Shown piece by piece: positions 23,501-37,200 of a DNA stretch of 64,000 nucleotides. Made by a program: the position numbers and the translations under genes. Numbering within the stretch: position 1 is the first letter of the stretch; each line of letters opens with the position of its first letter. Where the stretch lies: contig NC_085109.1 of NCBI RefSeq assembly GCF_030269925.1, forward strand, positions 4,092,001 to 4,156,000, read 5' to 3'. The DNA comes from Bombyx mori. Its lineage: Eukaryota; Arthropoda; Insecta; Lepidoptera; Bombycidae. The notes under the pieces were generated by a model, which saw nothing but the letters and a program-made list of their open reading frames with translations, was not told the DNA's origin and searched no databases.

Positions 23501-25237
23501 ATTTCGAAACAATCGATTCAATACTAAGAAATATAATCGAATATAATATCATATCATAAGGAAGGGAGATTGATAGATAGGGTTACTATAATTTTTTGAG
23601 TAAATACTTGTATTTGTGGTCGATTTTAATTACACACGAACAATCATCTATAATATATTCATAATATCGTATTTGATTAATAAATAATTCATCTGAATAA
23701 TTACTTAAGTACGACTACTTATTGCTTTGTTGTTATAATGTTAAACGTGGAATCATTACTTTATTAATACAATCCTTGTAAGTACTGAGTTCAATATAGA
23801 CCACACAAATAATTTTAATTCGAAAGCAATTCTCATTTTATTTTATACATATTTTAATTAAGCACGTTTTGACGAGTTATAATTATCTTCATTACTATAT
23901 TCGATAAGGGACTTGTAATTGTACGTTACGACTTATTCATGTATCGGGTTATGTATCGATTCGAATATCGATAAAACAAAACAGATACCGAATCTTAAAA
24001 AACTATAATGTCTACGTAACAGTAATAATTCTACAAAGCATCTAAATCACCTAATAGCATATTAACATTGTTTACACGAAGCAACAACATGACGCACCGT
24101 CATATACAGTGCTAATGTGAATATCGTGTATGTTCAGAAATTTATTGGAAATGTTCCAAAAAAATGTTGATGTTATTTTTGTTGTTTGACTGAATAATAT
24201 TATCTACTATATATTATGATATATACAGTAGGGAATAAGCAAAAAAAAACTCGCCTTTATTTCCTTCGTTTGGATTATTTACGTGAATATAAAGACGAGA
24301 ATCAGAATATACTTTTTGTAAATATCATTAAATACTTATGAATAATTTTAATGTACATTTTGTCATTGGCAAGCATTTATTCATTATAGGAGCGAATAAT
24401 ATAATAAATAATTTTATTTAATTCCGTTTTAAGGACCAACAGTGTTATTTATCTTCATAACAGGAACCTTCAGGCATATCGCAGCGAAATAACCATAATA
24501 TATCTTCATATTGTGATAATATTACAGTTAAATTTGAATATCTTGTAAAATTTCATGAAAATGAATCGCAGAAATGTAAGAAATGAGATCAAACAACTTT
24601 CAATTCGTATTAAAAAGTAGCTGCTAAAGATTGGTATATAGTTAAACAATATTTGACTATTATATACTATGAGTATCACTCTTGTGGCTAGTACATGTTA
24701 CAGAATGCAGCACCTAGTTAATACAAAGGGTTCGACTAAAATATCCAGCTAAGTAAAATATATTTGACCAATCGAAATCCGACGAATGTCTTAAATGTTT
24801 AAAAATTAATACATGATTAATAATTTTTTATTTCTGTATCAAGATTACTTTTTTTGCGCAAATTACAATAAATCTATCATTAACCATCTTTAAAATATTC
24901 ACTTTGTTGATCAGATGTTAAACGCACTCATTACTTTTACCATAAGTAACTAGTGAATACAAATCTGTCGACTTTATAAGTACGGGCGCATACGCAATTT
25001 ACACGGACGCGTACGCATGTGTACGCACGTGTACGTAATGTATACACATTCCTTTTAAATTGAATTTCAACAAACAAATATTAAGTCCTTAATTCCGCAT
25101 CCCGTTCGCAATTGTTTTATGACTGTGAAGACAAATATAACAATACAGTGTTTTGTTTTCCTATTTTTACTTACTTACACCAAAAGTCGACATTTTTGGT
25201 CGATTTTCCTTGCTGATATTATTTTCCTTTTTCAGGA
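20599..25237. other. AT-rich intergenic / possible PLEKHM2 3' UTR
   Basis: No convincing gene. Faint Bm1-like remnants occur near 21430-21520. A less AT-rich island is at 23180-23400. The part next to 25237 is likely 3' UTR of the minus-strand PLEKHM2 gene: an AATAAA on the minus strand lies at 24832-24827, about 0.4 kb past the stop. The alternating GTACGC-rich block at 24985-25050 is also in this part. Confidence 0.5.
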
Positions 25238-28200
25238 TTACTGCTGTGAGGGGAGCATGTGTGACCAGGCGGCTTCGTATTTCATGTGTGTGGTGCTGCA
25301 CGATGACTTCGTGGCTTCGACCACGGTCAGAGGGAAAGGCTCGCACTGTTCAAAGAATTAAACATAAGGTTTATTAGAAAGGGACGTTATTTCTAAATAT
25401 CGGTACTACCGCTACACTACTTCCAAACATGACAAAAACATTAAAATAAATAGTTGAGTTTTTCATTGCCCCAGATCTGCAGACGAATTCGTGGTAGGGG
25501 ACACCTGGCGTTACAGGAGCTTGAAGAACAATAATGGGCCCTTGAGACATGAGGCCGAATATTCCATTGTATAACCGCTTTCCCAGCCTTCACGTTCTTA
25601 TAACAAGCTCTATTACGAGTAATTAACGAATACAATATAATATCAGGTTTTTATTACACGTTTATTATATGAAGGAATATAATAAACGTGTATTACATAT
25701 CTTTTAAAAAAAAAGCGGGATTTTTTTTTATGCTTCACGTATTAATCTTTAATCAATATATATAAAAATAAATTGCTGTTCGTTAGTCTCGCTAAAACTC
25801 GAGACCGGCTGAACCGATTTGGCTAATTTTGGTCTTGAATGATTTGTGGAAGTCCAGAGAAGGTTTAAAAGGTAAATAGATATGAAAATGCTCGGAATTA
25901 AATAAAAATAACGATTTTGTTTTTACTTTGATGTGTCCCCCGTCGGACGGATTCCTTTTGTTTGTTTAAAGTTTATTTTATACAAAAGTTGAAGTCTTTT
26001 ATTTATCGGTTGAGGCACTACGAAGTCTGCCGGGTCAACTAGTATTATATAGATGAGTAGTATTCGATAATGACTCTTGTGGTTACTTCGCAGAGGTTAT
26101 TTCCCTTCGACCGTGCGCTGGTGAGGGTTAAAACACTTACGGTGAGTGCGCAGAATGCCTGTTCGACGGCAGCTATGAACCGCTCGAGTTCGTTGCTGCT
26201 CGCCATCACTAGCGCCAGCCCCGCGCCCCTCTCCCTCGCCTCGCAAACGCTCCACTCCTGATAACAATATCAAATTCGAATTAGTTGAACTTATAATCAC
26301 AAGACGTAGTCCGACGCGTACACAACGTACTTTCGTTAATTTGTGACGCGATTTCGTTAAGAGCGAACAAAAATCTTATAGTATGTGTAGGCAAATTGAA
26401 AGTTCCCCGTTTCGTGTTCGCTCGTAAACATTTGAATTTCGAATGTTACATATTATGAAAAAACTTAAAACGCATTCAATAATTAAAAAAAGTTTTGGCG
26501 GGAAATTGCATGTCATTTCCATATTCCTTTTTTCAATTCGCAATACGTAGAAAAAAATTGATTAACGCATAAATAATTTAGTGGTGTGATTTTATAGTAT
26601 ATTTTATATATTATATAGATTTTATAGTTCATTCTCTCTGTAATTTTGCTAGACTTCAAAATGTTTTTGGTAGCAATCGATTTAAGCACTACTCGGGAGT
26701 TGATACTCAGATCATGACTGAAACAGTGTTTCCCAACATGGAGTCGAGGTCACAGCCCACAGCTGCAATCTCTGAGCATAAACTACGAAATAAAAATAAT
26801 TGAAGAATGATAGCATATCTGCAAGTATTCTTATTTTTACCGGCAAGAAGAAATCGAATCCGGAGCTCGCGATGCGGTAATCAGCTAAGCTAAGCTAAGC
26901 TCTAAAAGTAAACAATAGTAGAAAAAATTATTACCAGGCAACACCAATTTTCGTCTGTATCCGGAATTTTAAACGAAGTCAAATTCTTTATCGATCCGCA
27001 CGCTAATATCTCGATGTCGGTTCGCATTTCTTCGATGTATTCTAAAAACAACAAAAAAACAACATTTAAATATGAATACAAGCATCTTAGTGCTTATCAT
27101 GTCTGCAGGTCGTTGTGACAAACCTCAGACAGTCAGACTACTAAATACCGTCCAAAGTGCTGCAGACATATATGGCAACACTGTGATTTTGGTAACTCTT
27201 AACATTCATTAATCGGATTTTTTGGCGGGAACGCGAGGAGAGAAGTTGTGTGATTTGTTTTATTTAGTCTATTTAGTGTTTCTTCGGGTTTAAATGTGTA
27301 CCTAATAACGGTGGCTTAATAACTGTTTAGTATCTGTGAAAGTGCACAAATGCGGGAAAATGAAACAAAGCCGCTGGACGTAGCTTCTCAGGATAGTCCA
27401 AAAAGTCCACTGAAAAATCTTAGTAAATGACCACCATTTTACTGAGATTATATTTCACCCCATACCATTTCATCTCATTTTCCATTTAATTTCATGACAA
27501 TTGATTAAATTTCCTTCGTTTTTTATTATTCACAAGCTGTAAACAATTAAAACGGCGAATTATAAAAATCTTATTACTTGACGCTGGCTAATGCACAAAC
27601 CGTGCCGAAGCCAAAAACTAAAGAAAAAGAAGAAGAACATTCGTTAATCATAATGTTCGTTTAAAAAAGTTAAAGCAACGTCCAATTACCTTTCAGCAGA
27701 GCATCCGACCCCCTATCCTTCAGGTACCCCGAGGCTCCGGCCACGAAAGCCATGTCTAATGTCTCCCTCACGCTGAGCACTTCATAAGGTGTGACCAGCA
27801 CCGTACAACCTGCCGGCGGTACGCTTGTCTCGCGATCCGATTTTTTGTAGCCGTCTTTCTCTTCTAAGGCCTGTAATAATTATTACGTTTACTATGTAAT
27901 ACAACAGGCAATAAAACATTCAAGCTCTGATTAAGAACATCTAAACTCCGGTACGCAGCGGCTTGGCTGGCATTGCTGAAGTCCATGGGCGACGGTAACC
28001 ATTCACCATCAGGTGGGCCGTATGCTCGTCTGCCTACACGGGCAAAAAAAACTGACAGACTCGAAGTGTTGCCATATTGAATTTTTTTTTATGTTGTACG
28101 GGTGACAATCTTGGAAAAAAAATTTTTTTTTTGGTTTGTTTGTTTGTTTACTTGAGCTCTGACTTTTTGGCCGGAACGCGAGGAGTAAAGTTGTGTGATT

Positions 28201-31200
28201 TATTTTATTTTGTCTAATTAGTGTTTCTTCAGGTTTAAATGTGTAATAACGATGGTTTATTTAATATGGACTGTTTAGTATCTGTGAAAGTGCACGAATG
28301 TGGGAATGAAACAAAGCCGCTGAACGTAACTTCTCGGGATCCTCCAAAAATTCAACTGAAAAAGCCTGAGTAAATAACCACCATTTTACTGAGATTATAC
28401 TTCATCCCATATCATCTCATTTCATTTCGATTTCATTTCATTTCATGCCATGTTTCATAATAATCATCTTTATTTCATTTCATATCATTTTTCATATAAA
28501 AAATTTATCATTAAAATTAGACTTGACCTTAAAGGTCTTAGTTACCAGGTCATAAAATTCGTTAAAAAATACCTGAGCGGCATGTAGCAACAGAGACTGC
28601 AGCCAGTTAGAAGCAGTCGCGTCATCGGGTGCGGCCAGTAGGAGTCGAGAGGACTCGAGTGCTACTTCGAAGCAGTGCGGTCTGCGGGTCGCGTCCACGT
28701 GCCGCCTCACTCCCACGGCGGTGCGGAGAGCGATGCTGTGCGGGAGCGGCGTGAGGCCGTCGGGACTGTGAGGACCCCACTGTAGCACCCCAGCTCTGAA
28801 ATTTTCCCAAACTATTGTAAATATATTGAAACGTTCCTCTATCCAGACCTGCCACTTCCAAAGGGAGACCATAGTTTGGGTTTCTTATTTTTGTACCCCT
28901 TTTTTACGAAAATTGCGCGGACGGAGGAGTATGAAATTTCTCACACTTATAGAAAATATAGATAAGAAGTGCAGAATGCTATTTTTTTTTTAATTATGCT
29001 TTAAAAATACATTAAATCAATAAAGAAAACATTACACACACGATTACACGATTTCATCATTTATATATTTCATATATATATATCATTCATATTATAGTTA
29101 TGTTATTAGGTTAGGTTATATTATTTCCGGATGATTTGAAGACTTGGTTGGATGATTTGGTGTATTTTGCAGAGCAGAGATACACCGACCATTTCAACGA
29201 TAAATGCTTCGAATGGGTTAATAGAACTACAGTTCTACCCTATAATATAGAGTGCATTATTTGTGTTGTTTATGTCAGTGAAATATATCTTGACCGTTTC
29301 CTTTCATTCTGTAATTTTGGTTTAATTAAAAATCGGTTTTAAAAGTTTTGTTATATTTTTTTATCATCGACATCACTAGTTACGTTTACATACTTGGGTG
29401 TAAATATTTTATTAACATGAATTAAGCGATCTGAATCATCTAACTTAGCGACCACAACTGTCCGCACCAAATGTCCTATGCAGTAAGGTTAAAATTAACA
29501 TTAGATATAATCAAATATATAATATATATTCAAAGTGTATTGGTTCATATAAAGTTTTAAGTTAACATTATATATAATTAAATATATAATATATATTCAA
29601 AGTTTTCCTCGAATACATAATTCAGGCATATCGAAGATGTGTTTTTATTTGCGTGAAATTGCATTGATAGATCGAGATATACCTAGTCAGGTCATAAATT
29701 CTGTCACATGTTTAATGTAAAATAATTAAAACAAGTTTATTCATTATGTAACCATTCATATACCAAAATTAACTTAACAAAACATAGATTCTTATGACAC
29801 TAAAGTTTATTCAAAATGACCTCCGTGATTTTGAATACAGGCCTTCAATCTGCGCGGCCAGTCGTCTATCGCAGCACGAACGAGGTCCATGTCAATATCA
29901 GCGGCTGCCTTAATCAAGGATGTCTTGAGTGACTCCAAATTGGGATGAGGCTTTTCCTCCAAGTGTTATGCCATATCTTGTAATCTAACGGATTCAAATC
30001 TGGGCTGGAGGAGGGCCAGTCTTTGTGCCGGATGAAGTCGATTTCACGCGCCGCCAGCCAGTCTTGTGTGCTCTTCGCTCTATGAGCTGGCGCCGAATCT
30101 TGTTGGAATACCCAGTGCCTGTTATTGAACATGGTATGAGAAACAGATTCCACAAGGTTCGTCAGGACTGTATTTTGATACACAACTGCATTCGTTTTTA
30201 CACCTTTCTCACAAAAATGTACCTCTGTTAAGCCCCAATAAGAAACTCCCAACCATATGCGAGGGTGGAAAATGACCTCGTTGGACACGCGGAATACGGT
30301 TGCTCGCTTCTTCACTACTGTGTGCGTACACCTTATCATTTTGTTTGTTGTAGCTCTCTTCTACGGTAAAAATTTTTTCATCCGAAAAAAGAATTTCCCC
30401 ATATTTTTTTTCCGCGTACCGCTTCAACAAAGCGCAGCATCTCTTCAGTCTCAGGTCCATTAGACGAGCATTCAAACGATGTCCTGTTTTTCTTCGATAT
30501 GCCCGAAGCCCTAAGTCTTCATTTAACACCCTTTTCACCGTGGTTCTGCTTAACCCCATCTGAAGGGCCAACAGTTTCTGCTTACGTTTGGGATTTCTTT
30601 GAATTCGCGCCTTCACAGCTTTTATCACTGCTGGAGTCCTAAAAGACCGAGGGCGACCATTTCTTGACCTGTCATCTACACTAGAGTCTTCATTGTATCG
30701 TTTGATGGTACGATAAACGAATCTTTTGGTTATATTCAAATTTTTCAGTATGATAAAAATTTGAATTGGCGCGTAACCGCAACGATGCAACGCAATAACT
30801 GCAACACGGTCTTCTCTAAGCGTCTACTCCATATTTAAAAATGAGTAAAATTCTAAAAGTAAACATTTTTTTTTTCATGAACGATTCGAAATTCGAATTC
30901 AATAAACTTTTTTGTGGCCAACATTCTAAAAGAAAAGTTTTTACTGTGTGACAATACTTATGACCTGACTAGTTATATGCGATATATGTAGCTACAACAA
31001 ACAAGTACTGTGTACATAAGTATAAAACGCAATCCAATAATGAAAAATTACGTGTTTGTTGGCAACTCCAACATTTCAGTATGGAAAATAAAATTACATG
31101 ACTGGCAACATTGTTGATGTCAGTCTCTTCCTTTTTTACTTTTCACCGCGAGCGGACGTGTTTATCATATTAATAAAATATCAAGTGTATGAACATTCAA

Positions 31201-34200
31201 ATAAACCGTATTGCAGCACAAAGCGCATGTTTTCTTTATATCAGCAACCGGCCCATACAGCCCGCACCAAAACAGTGTGCTTTATAAGAATTATAATTTA
31301 AAAAATACCTTAATAAGAAGTAGCATGGTTCGTAGCGCCGACTCTTGTCAGTGCGGCACATGAGGTATCCTTCGAGTGGAGGGGCAAAGGCACCGGGTGC
31401 GTCTATAAGCCTGTCGCACGCGTCTTCTGAACACGCTCTACCGTAAAAAAGGACTTCTGGAACCTGGTAAAGGAGAAAAATTAAATAAAACTTGAATTAA
31501 ATTTTTGTTGTTATATGTATTGTAGTTATCGACATAATTGGAGATAGTACGCTAACTTTTTTACTGGTGGTGTTGAGTGTGCGCGGGTACCACCACCCCG
31601 CCTATTTTTGCCATGAAGCAGTAATGCGTTTCGGTTTGAAGGGTGGGACAGCCGTTGTAACTATTCTTGAGACTCTCGAGGTGGGTGGCGCATTTACGTG
31701 ATATATGTCTATGGGCTCCAGTAACCACTTAACACCAGGTGGGCTGTGAGCTCGTCCACCCATCTAAGCAATAAAAAAAATTAAAAAAAAACTTGTAGCA
31801 GCAATTTGCGCCCCTGATTACTGGGTTAACCCACTGAGATTCTCGCCGGATCTTCTGAGTGGATCGCGATTCCGATCCGGTGGTAGATACTGCAAAACAC
31901 TGATCTTGCTAGGGCCAGTATTAACAAATTATCTCAGGTTGAGCCCGTGGCTCACTCACCCGTCTGTATCCCAGTTAATCCATCTTAATATATACGTATA
32001 TTTAAACGTCTATAAATTTATACTAATATATAAATCTACAGTGGTTTTTACGGATGTTCCATTATAACTACTGAACCATGCATCCGATTGACTTGAAACT
32101 TGGTATCTATGAAGAAAATACATGTACTTAATGGATAGGCTAATATGAGTTTTGGACTCCCTAATAATAATGACAATAAATAATAATGTTAATTTTAAAT
32201 GCCCAGCGAAGCGGGCAACTACGGCTAGTTTGTATATAAGTCTCTCTCTGGTCCCCATTGTACAAGGCAACTTAGTTTGGAGGACCGGTAACCATGTAGT
32301 TTGTGTCCTATTATATATTTAATTATAATTAACACATTGTGTTTATATTGTATTGTGTCAACATTATTATTTATTTATTTATTTAAGGATTACCGACAGG
32401 GTTTACAGCAAGACATAAAATAACATTGACATGTATAGAACAATTGATAACTGCAACTCTAATTATAGGCAATCACATAAATATAAAAAAATAAACCATA
32501 CCAAATATGTGGAAATAAAAGCGAAAGCTATATTTAAAAAAAAAAAGCCGTTCGTTAATCTCCAACAGTCTAGTTATCAGGTGGGTCAGTAAATTATCTT
32601 TAGAAAGTTCGTAAACGCATCGTAACGTTCGCTTGTGTATTTATATAAGCATAACTTTGAATCCTATTACACGAATATTATAAATTCTAGAAAGAATCAT
32701 AAAATAATATACAACGAATAAATATTAAACATCATTAGGCTTACATGATAATAGTCATAATTAATAATGTAATTATATAGTTTTTAAGAAAAAGAAAATT
32801 TTTTAATTTGTTGTTTTTAGAGATAAAGTGTTTTGACTTTCAATAAGTACATGTTAATGACATTTGAATTGAAATAAATTTAACTTGAATTCAGAACACG
32901 CCATACTGGCCACCTTTAGGTAACTTTTTTTTTGTTGTGATATGTATAAACCATATCATTTTCCTGCCCTTCTCCCAGTCACCTGGGATCGGCGCAACAT
33001 GTTTTCTCCTTCCATACTCCTCTATCATATACCATTTCTTCGCTCACTCTCCTCTTACACATGTCGTCTTTCACGCAATCCATCCATTTCGTCTTAGTTC
33101 TACCTCTTCCTCTATAACCTTTCACATTCATAGTTAACACTCTCTTACCAACCTTATTTTCATTTCGTCTCATCACATGTCCATACCATCCCAAACGCGC
33201 CCTACTTAGCTTCTCTGTCACAGGTGCCACTTTCAGACTTCCCTCTTAACATATTCAATCCGTATTCTATCCATTCTCGTTACTCCACACATCCATAGTA
33301 ACATTCGCATCTCTGCTGTATGCAATCGCCTTTCATCTGATATGTATGAACCATACCATGATATGTATAAAATAAAACCCACTTCGACAAAGCGGCACGA
33401 CACGAGAACCCTCTCATCGTGGCCGCCGGTAACTACATTCCCGATCCTGCGGAAAGAATGGAAAGCAGTCGACGTCGCTCCAAACACGTCATTTCGGATC
33501 CTCCCGATCCACTAACTGTGCTTTTAGGTACTTCAAGCACCGGTCGTCGTTCTCGCCGAACCCGTCGCTTGCGACGAATGGCTCGACGAGTAAATTAACC
33601 CTCAAACACAGCCCACTGAGTTTCTCGCCGGATCTTCTCAGTGGGTAGCGTTTCCGATCCGGTGGTAGATTTTGCGAAGCACGGCTCTTGCTAGAGTTCG
33701 TGTTAGCAACGTCGTCAGGTTCGAGCCCCGCGAGCTCACCTACTAGTTAAGGTTACGCTGAAATAGCCTCTCAAGGCTATCAGCTTAGGTAAGGAAACAA
33801 AAAAAAAGTATGAACCATAATATAAATTAAATAAAACTTGCCCGTTTCTCGAGTCGCTTCCTGGCAACGGCGGCGGCTAATTCCCGGCAAGTGAGCGGGA
33901 TCATTGCGGGCGGACGCTGTATCCGCAGTGGAGATGTACGAGCGCTCCATTCCAACGAAGACGCTAAACGCGCTCCGAGTGTAGTTTCACTCGTTACAAC
34001 CGAACAAGCTATGTTTCCTGCTATGTCAATCACCTGAATGTACTGGGCTTCGGGACCAACCTGTCAAAATATATTGAAACGGTTTAGAATTTTATATATG
34101 CATTATTTATATATATCGACGCTTGAAAGGCAAACGTGACTAAACGACAATAACTGCTTTGTACATTAATGATAGGCAATAACCATATTCGATGCGCAAA

Positions 34201-37200
34201 AAAATATATTTCCCATTAAATATATTTCCAATCCTACAGCTAGATTCATTAAAATAGAATTTTTTCAGGTATTTCAACTTTAGTCTACTATAAAGTTCAC
34301 GCATTGTCGCTTAGTCACGTTTGCCTTTCAAGAGTGGATATACATACTTACTAGTGAAATAATTTATGTGTTACATCAACTGCCTTGGCAATTACTAAAC
34401 AGGTGTGCTATAACTTCATTTATATGTTTATGCAATAAAAATAACAGAACCCCATCGCCACACTCCTTTGTGACTATAATTAATTGTTTAAAAACATCAA
34501 TTATTATTATTACTAGGGGTCCCGCAGTAGTCGAAATTCGACTATAATTAGAATTGTAAATTTGTACACTATTATGATTGTATTTTATACTTCTATAATC
34601 ACAAATTTCGCCAAGACTACACTATAAAAAATATTAACAAAGGCAAACAATATTTAATCTAATCTCAATTTGACCACAGACGTCAAGAACAAAAGTTTGA
34701 CAATAAATAGTATGCATGCGTGTGTGCGTCAAATACATGGTATGTAGTGTGTGTAATGTTTTCTTTATTGATTTAATGTATCTTTTATGCTTTATTTTTA
34801 AAAAAAAATTAGCATTATGCACTTCTTCTCTATATTCTCTATAAATGTGGAAAATTTCATACTCCTCCGTCCGCGCAATTTTCGTAAAAAGGGATACAAA
34901 GTTTTTGCTTCACGTATTAATTATTATTATTGCTTAGGTGGGTCGGCAAGCTTACAGCCCTTGTGTTAAGTGGTTACCGGAGCCCTCCGACGTAAATGCC
35001 GCCACGCACATTGAGACGTAAGTCCTAAGTCTCAGTTTTAGCAGTAAAATGAATGCCCTACACTTCAAACCGAAATGCATTACTGCTTCACGGTAGAAAT
35101 AGCGAGGTGGTGCTACCTATCCGTGCAGACTATACCACCTATACCACCAGTAATTACAAGACATACAAGATACAACCAGTAATTACTATATTATAATATA
35201 AGAAAGCTTTTGCGAATGAACTGTAAATTGTTACATAATATTTTATTTGTCAATGTAGGTCAGCAAATAAAATTAGGCATTTAAAAATAAGCAGTCAATA
35301 TAGTCTCTCATTATCTATCACTGACACGTTGTCAATATTTCCATGACTACAGTGCCAGTCTGGTTTCAAATCATGCTTGGTTTTAATGTCTTTGATAAAT
35401 ATATTTGTCTTTTAGTCTAATTATAAAGAATACGTTATGACTTGGTCAATGAAAATCAAATAAATATTTAACATTATGTCAATTATTTCGGTAGGCAGCG
35501 GCTTGGCTCTGCCCCTGGCATTGCTGAAGTCCATGGGCGACGGTAACCACTCACCATCAGGTGGGCCGTATGTTCGTCTGCCTACAAGGGCAATAAAAAA
35601 AAAAAAATGAAATATAACAACTTACAGCTATAGCATCCAGTTCATTATGGGGTAATTTACATAAGATTTCATATTCTGTGCCTTTCTGCTTCACATTGGC
35701 CACATATAATGCGTAATCTGTTATGAAGACTAATAGAGGCATCCATGATCCGTCATCCATGAAATAAGGTGATTGGACTTTCATCATCTAAAAGATAACA
35801 AGTAATTAAAAAGTTGTTTATGAAAGTTTTCTAAATTATTATGGATAAATAATTTTTACCCTATTCAATGTTTCATTGGGATAAGTAAATATTTTCAATC
35901 TTAATTTCTCGTTACATTCAATGGCGACATTGTCCTCGAAACTGTCAAAGTATGATGGTTCTTCTGCTGTAAGCATTCTCACAGACAATCTTTTGTTTTC
36001 TATTACCTCTTTGTCTATAAGACGCGACATCCTCTCGGCTGAAATGTGAAAAGACTCAGACACATCTTTGAAAGGAATTATGATGCTAGGAAAATGCTTT
36101 TCTAACAACAGTTTAATTTGAAAGAATTTATTGTTCTTTATTTTCAGCTCAAGGTCTTTCCTTTGACAAACATTTTTCAGATATCTATTCAGTAAGGCTG
36201 ATTTGTTACATTGCAGCTTTTGGTTTGCAGGACTATCAAAGAACTCATCATTCAGATCCTCGGCACCTTTCAAAGTAGAATTGTCAGTGTTGGAGCAGTT
36301 TTCAACATTTCCTTTAATTTTCTCTTCATCTGTTAACTTCTGGATAGTTGATGCTGATTTACGACTATATCTGTTCACATTCTGCCTTTTAGGGGATGAC
36401 AAATGTTTAGAAATACCATTCTTTTGTTCAGTTTCTTCTTGGACATTCTTATTGAACTGCCTCTTTGGTGTGGATGTCTTGCTTGATGTATCTATTTCAG
36501 AATGTTTTGAATTATCTTTGTTTGTTGTAGTTGTTGTTGTAGTTGCAGTTGGTTCTTTCACTGGGGTCGACTCAGGTATTGGTACAAAAGATTCTTTAGG
36601 TGCATCAAATGCAGTCTGGAACGTATCATGTACATAACTATAAGATACACCCTTGTGCTCATACACAGTACTTTCACAATTAACTATGTACTTATTAAGA
36701 GATGCTGGGACATCTCCTTTGTTACATCTTCTATCTTGATTTTTCATATTCAGTGTTAGTTTGTGGCGAGGTGATCCTCCATTAGGTGTCTTAACTCCAG
36801 TTACATTAGTCTTGGGCTGTGCAGGAATATCTTTTGATTTACCAGATTCCAAAGTTTGACCATTAAGATTTATTTCAACAAAATCATCTTCCCCGTCAAC
36901 ATGGAACCCAGAATCTAAGCTTTTGGAAATATTGCTGTTCTGATTGATGTCACATGGAATAGCTTCAACAACATTGTTCAAGTCTAAAGTACTTTCTGGC
37001 AAACCTCTTTCAGGAGCAAAATTGAATTGAAAGTTTTTGTAGAAATTTTTTAATGACTCTATTATATTGTTTGCATCCAGTAAGCTTAGAACTTTATTGT
37101 TCTGTTTCTTCTCTTCAACAATATTTGTAGGTATGTAACGTTTCTTTTTTAAAACTGATTTTACAGCTATTGGGCTTTGCTGAACCTCGAGCGGTTTCTT

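Noticed and set aside
25119..25361. Plus-strand Cys-rich open frame after a good-looking acceptor ('ttttcag')
   Set aside because: It is antisense to the PLEKHM2 terminal exon, whose protein ending aligns with the family and fits the splice phase. No upstream plus-strand exon is seen.
29136..29342. 68-codon plus-strand frame in a PLEKHM2 intron
   Set aside because: No homology recognised and no flanking exons. Chance frame or old retrocopy.
36203..36637. 144-codon plus-strand frame opposite the large PLEKHM2 exon
   Set aside because: Shadow of the sense frame. Its Val-rich run is the complement of the Thr codon run in PLEKHM2.
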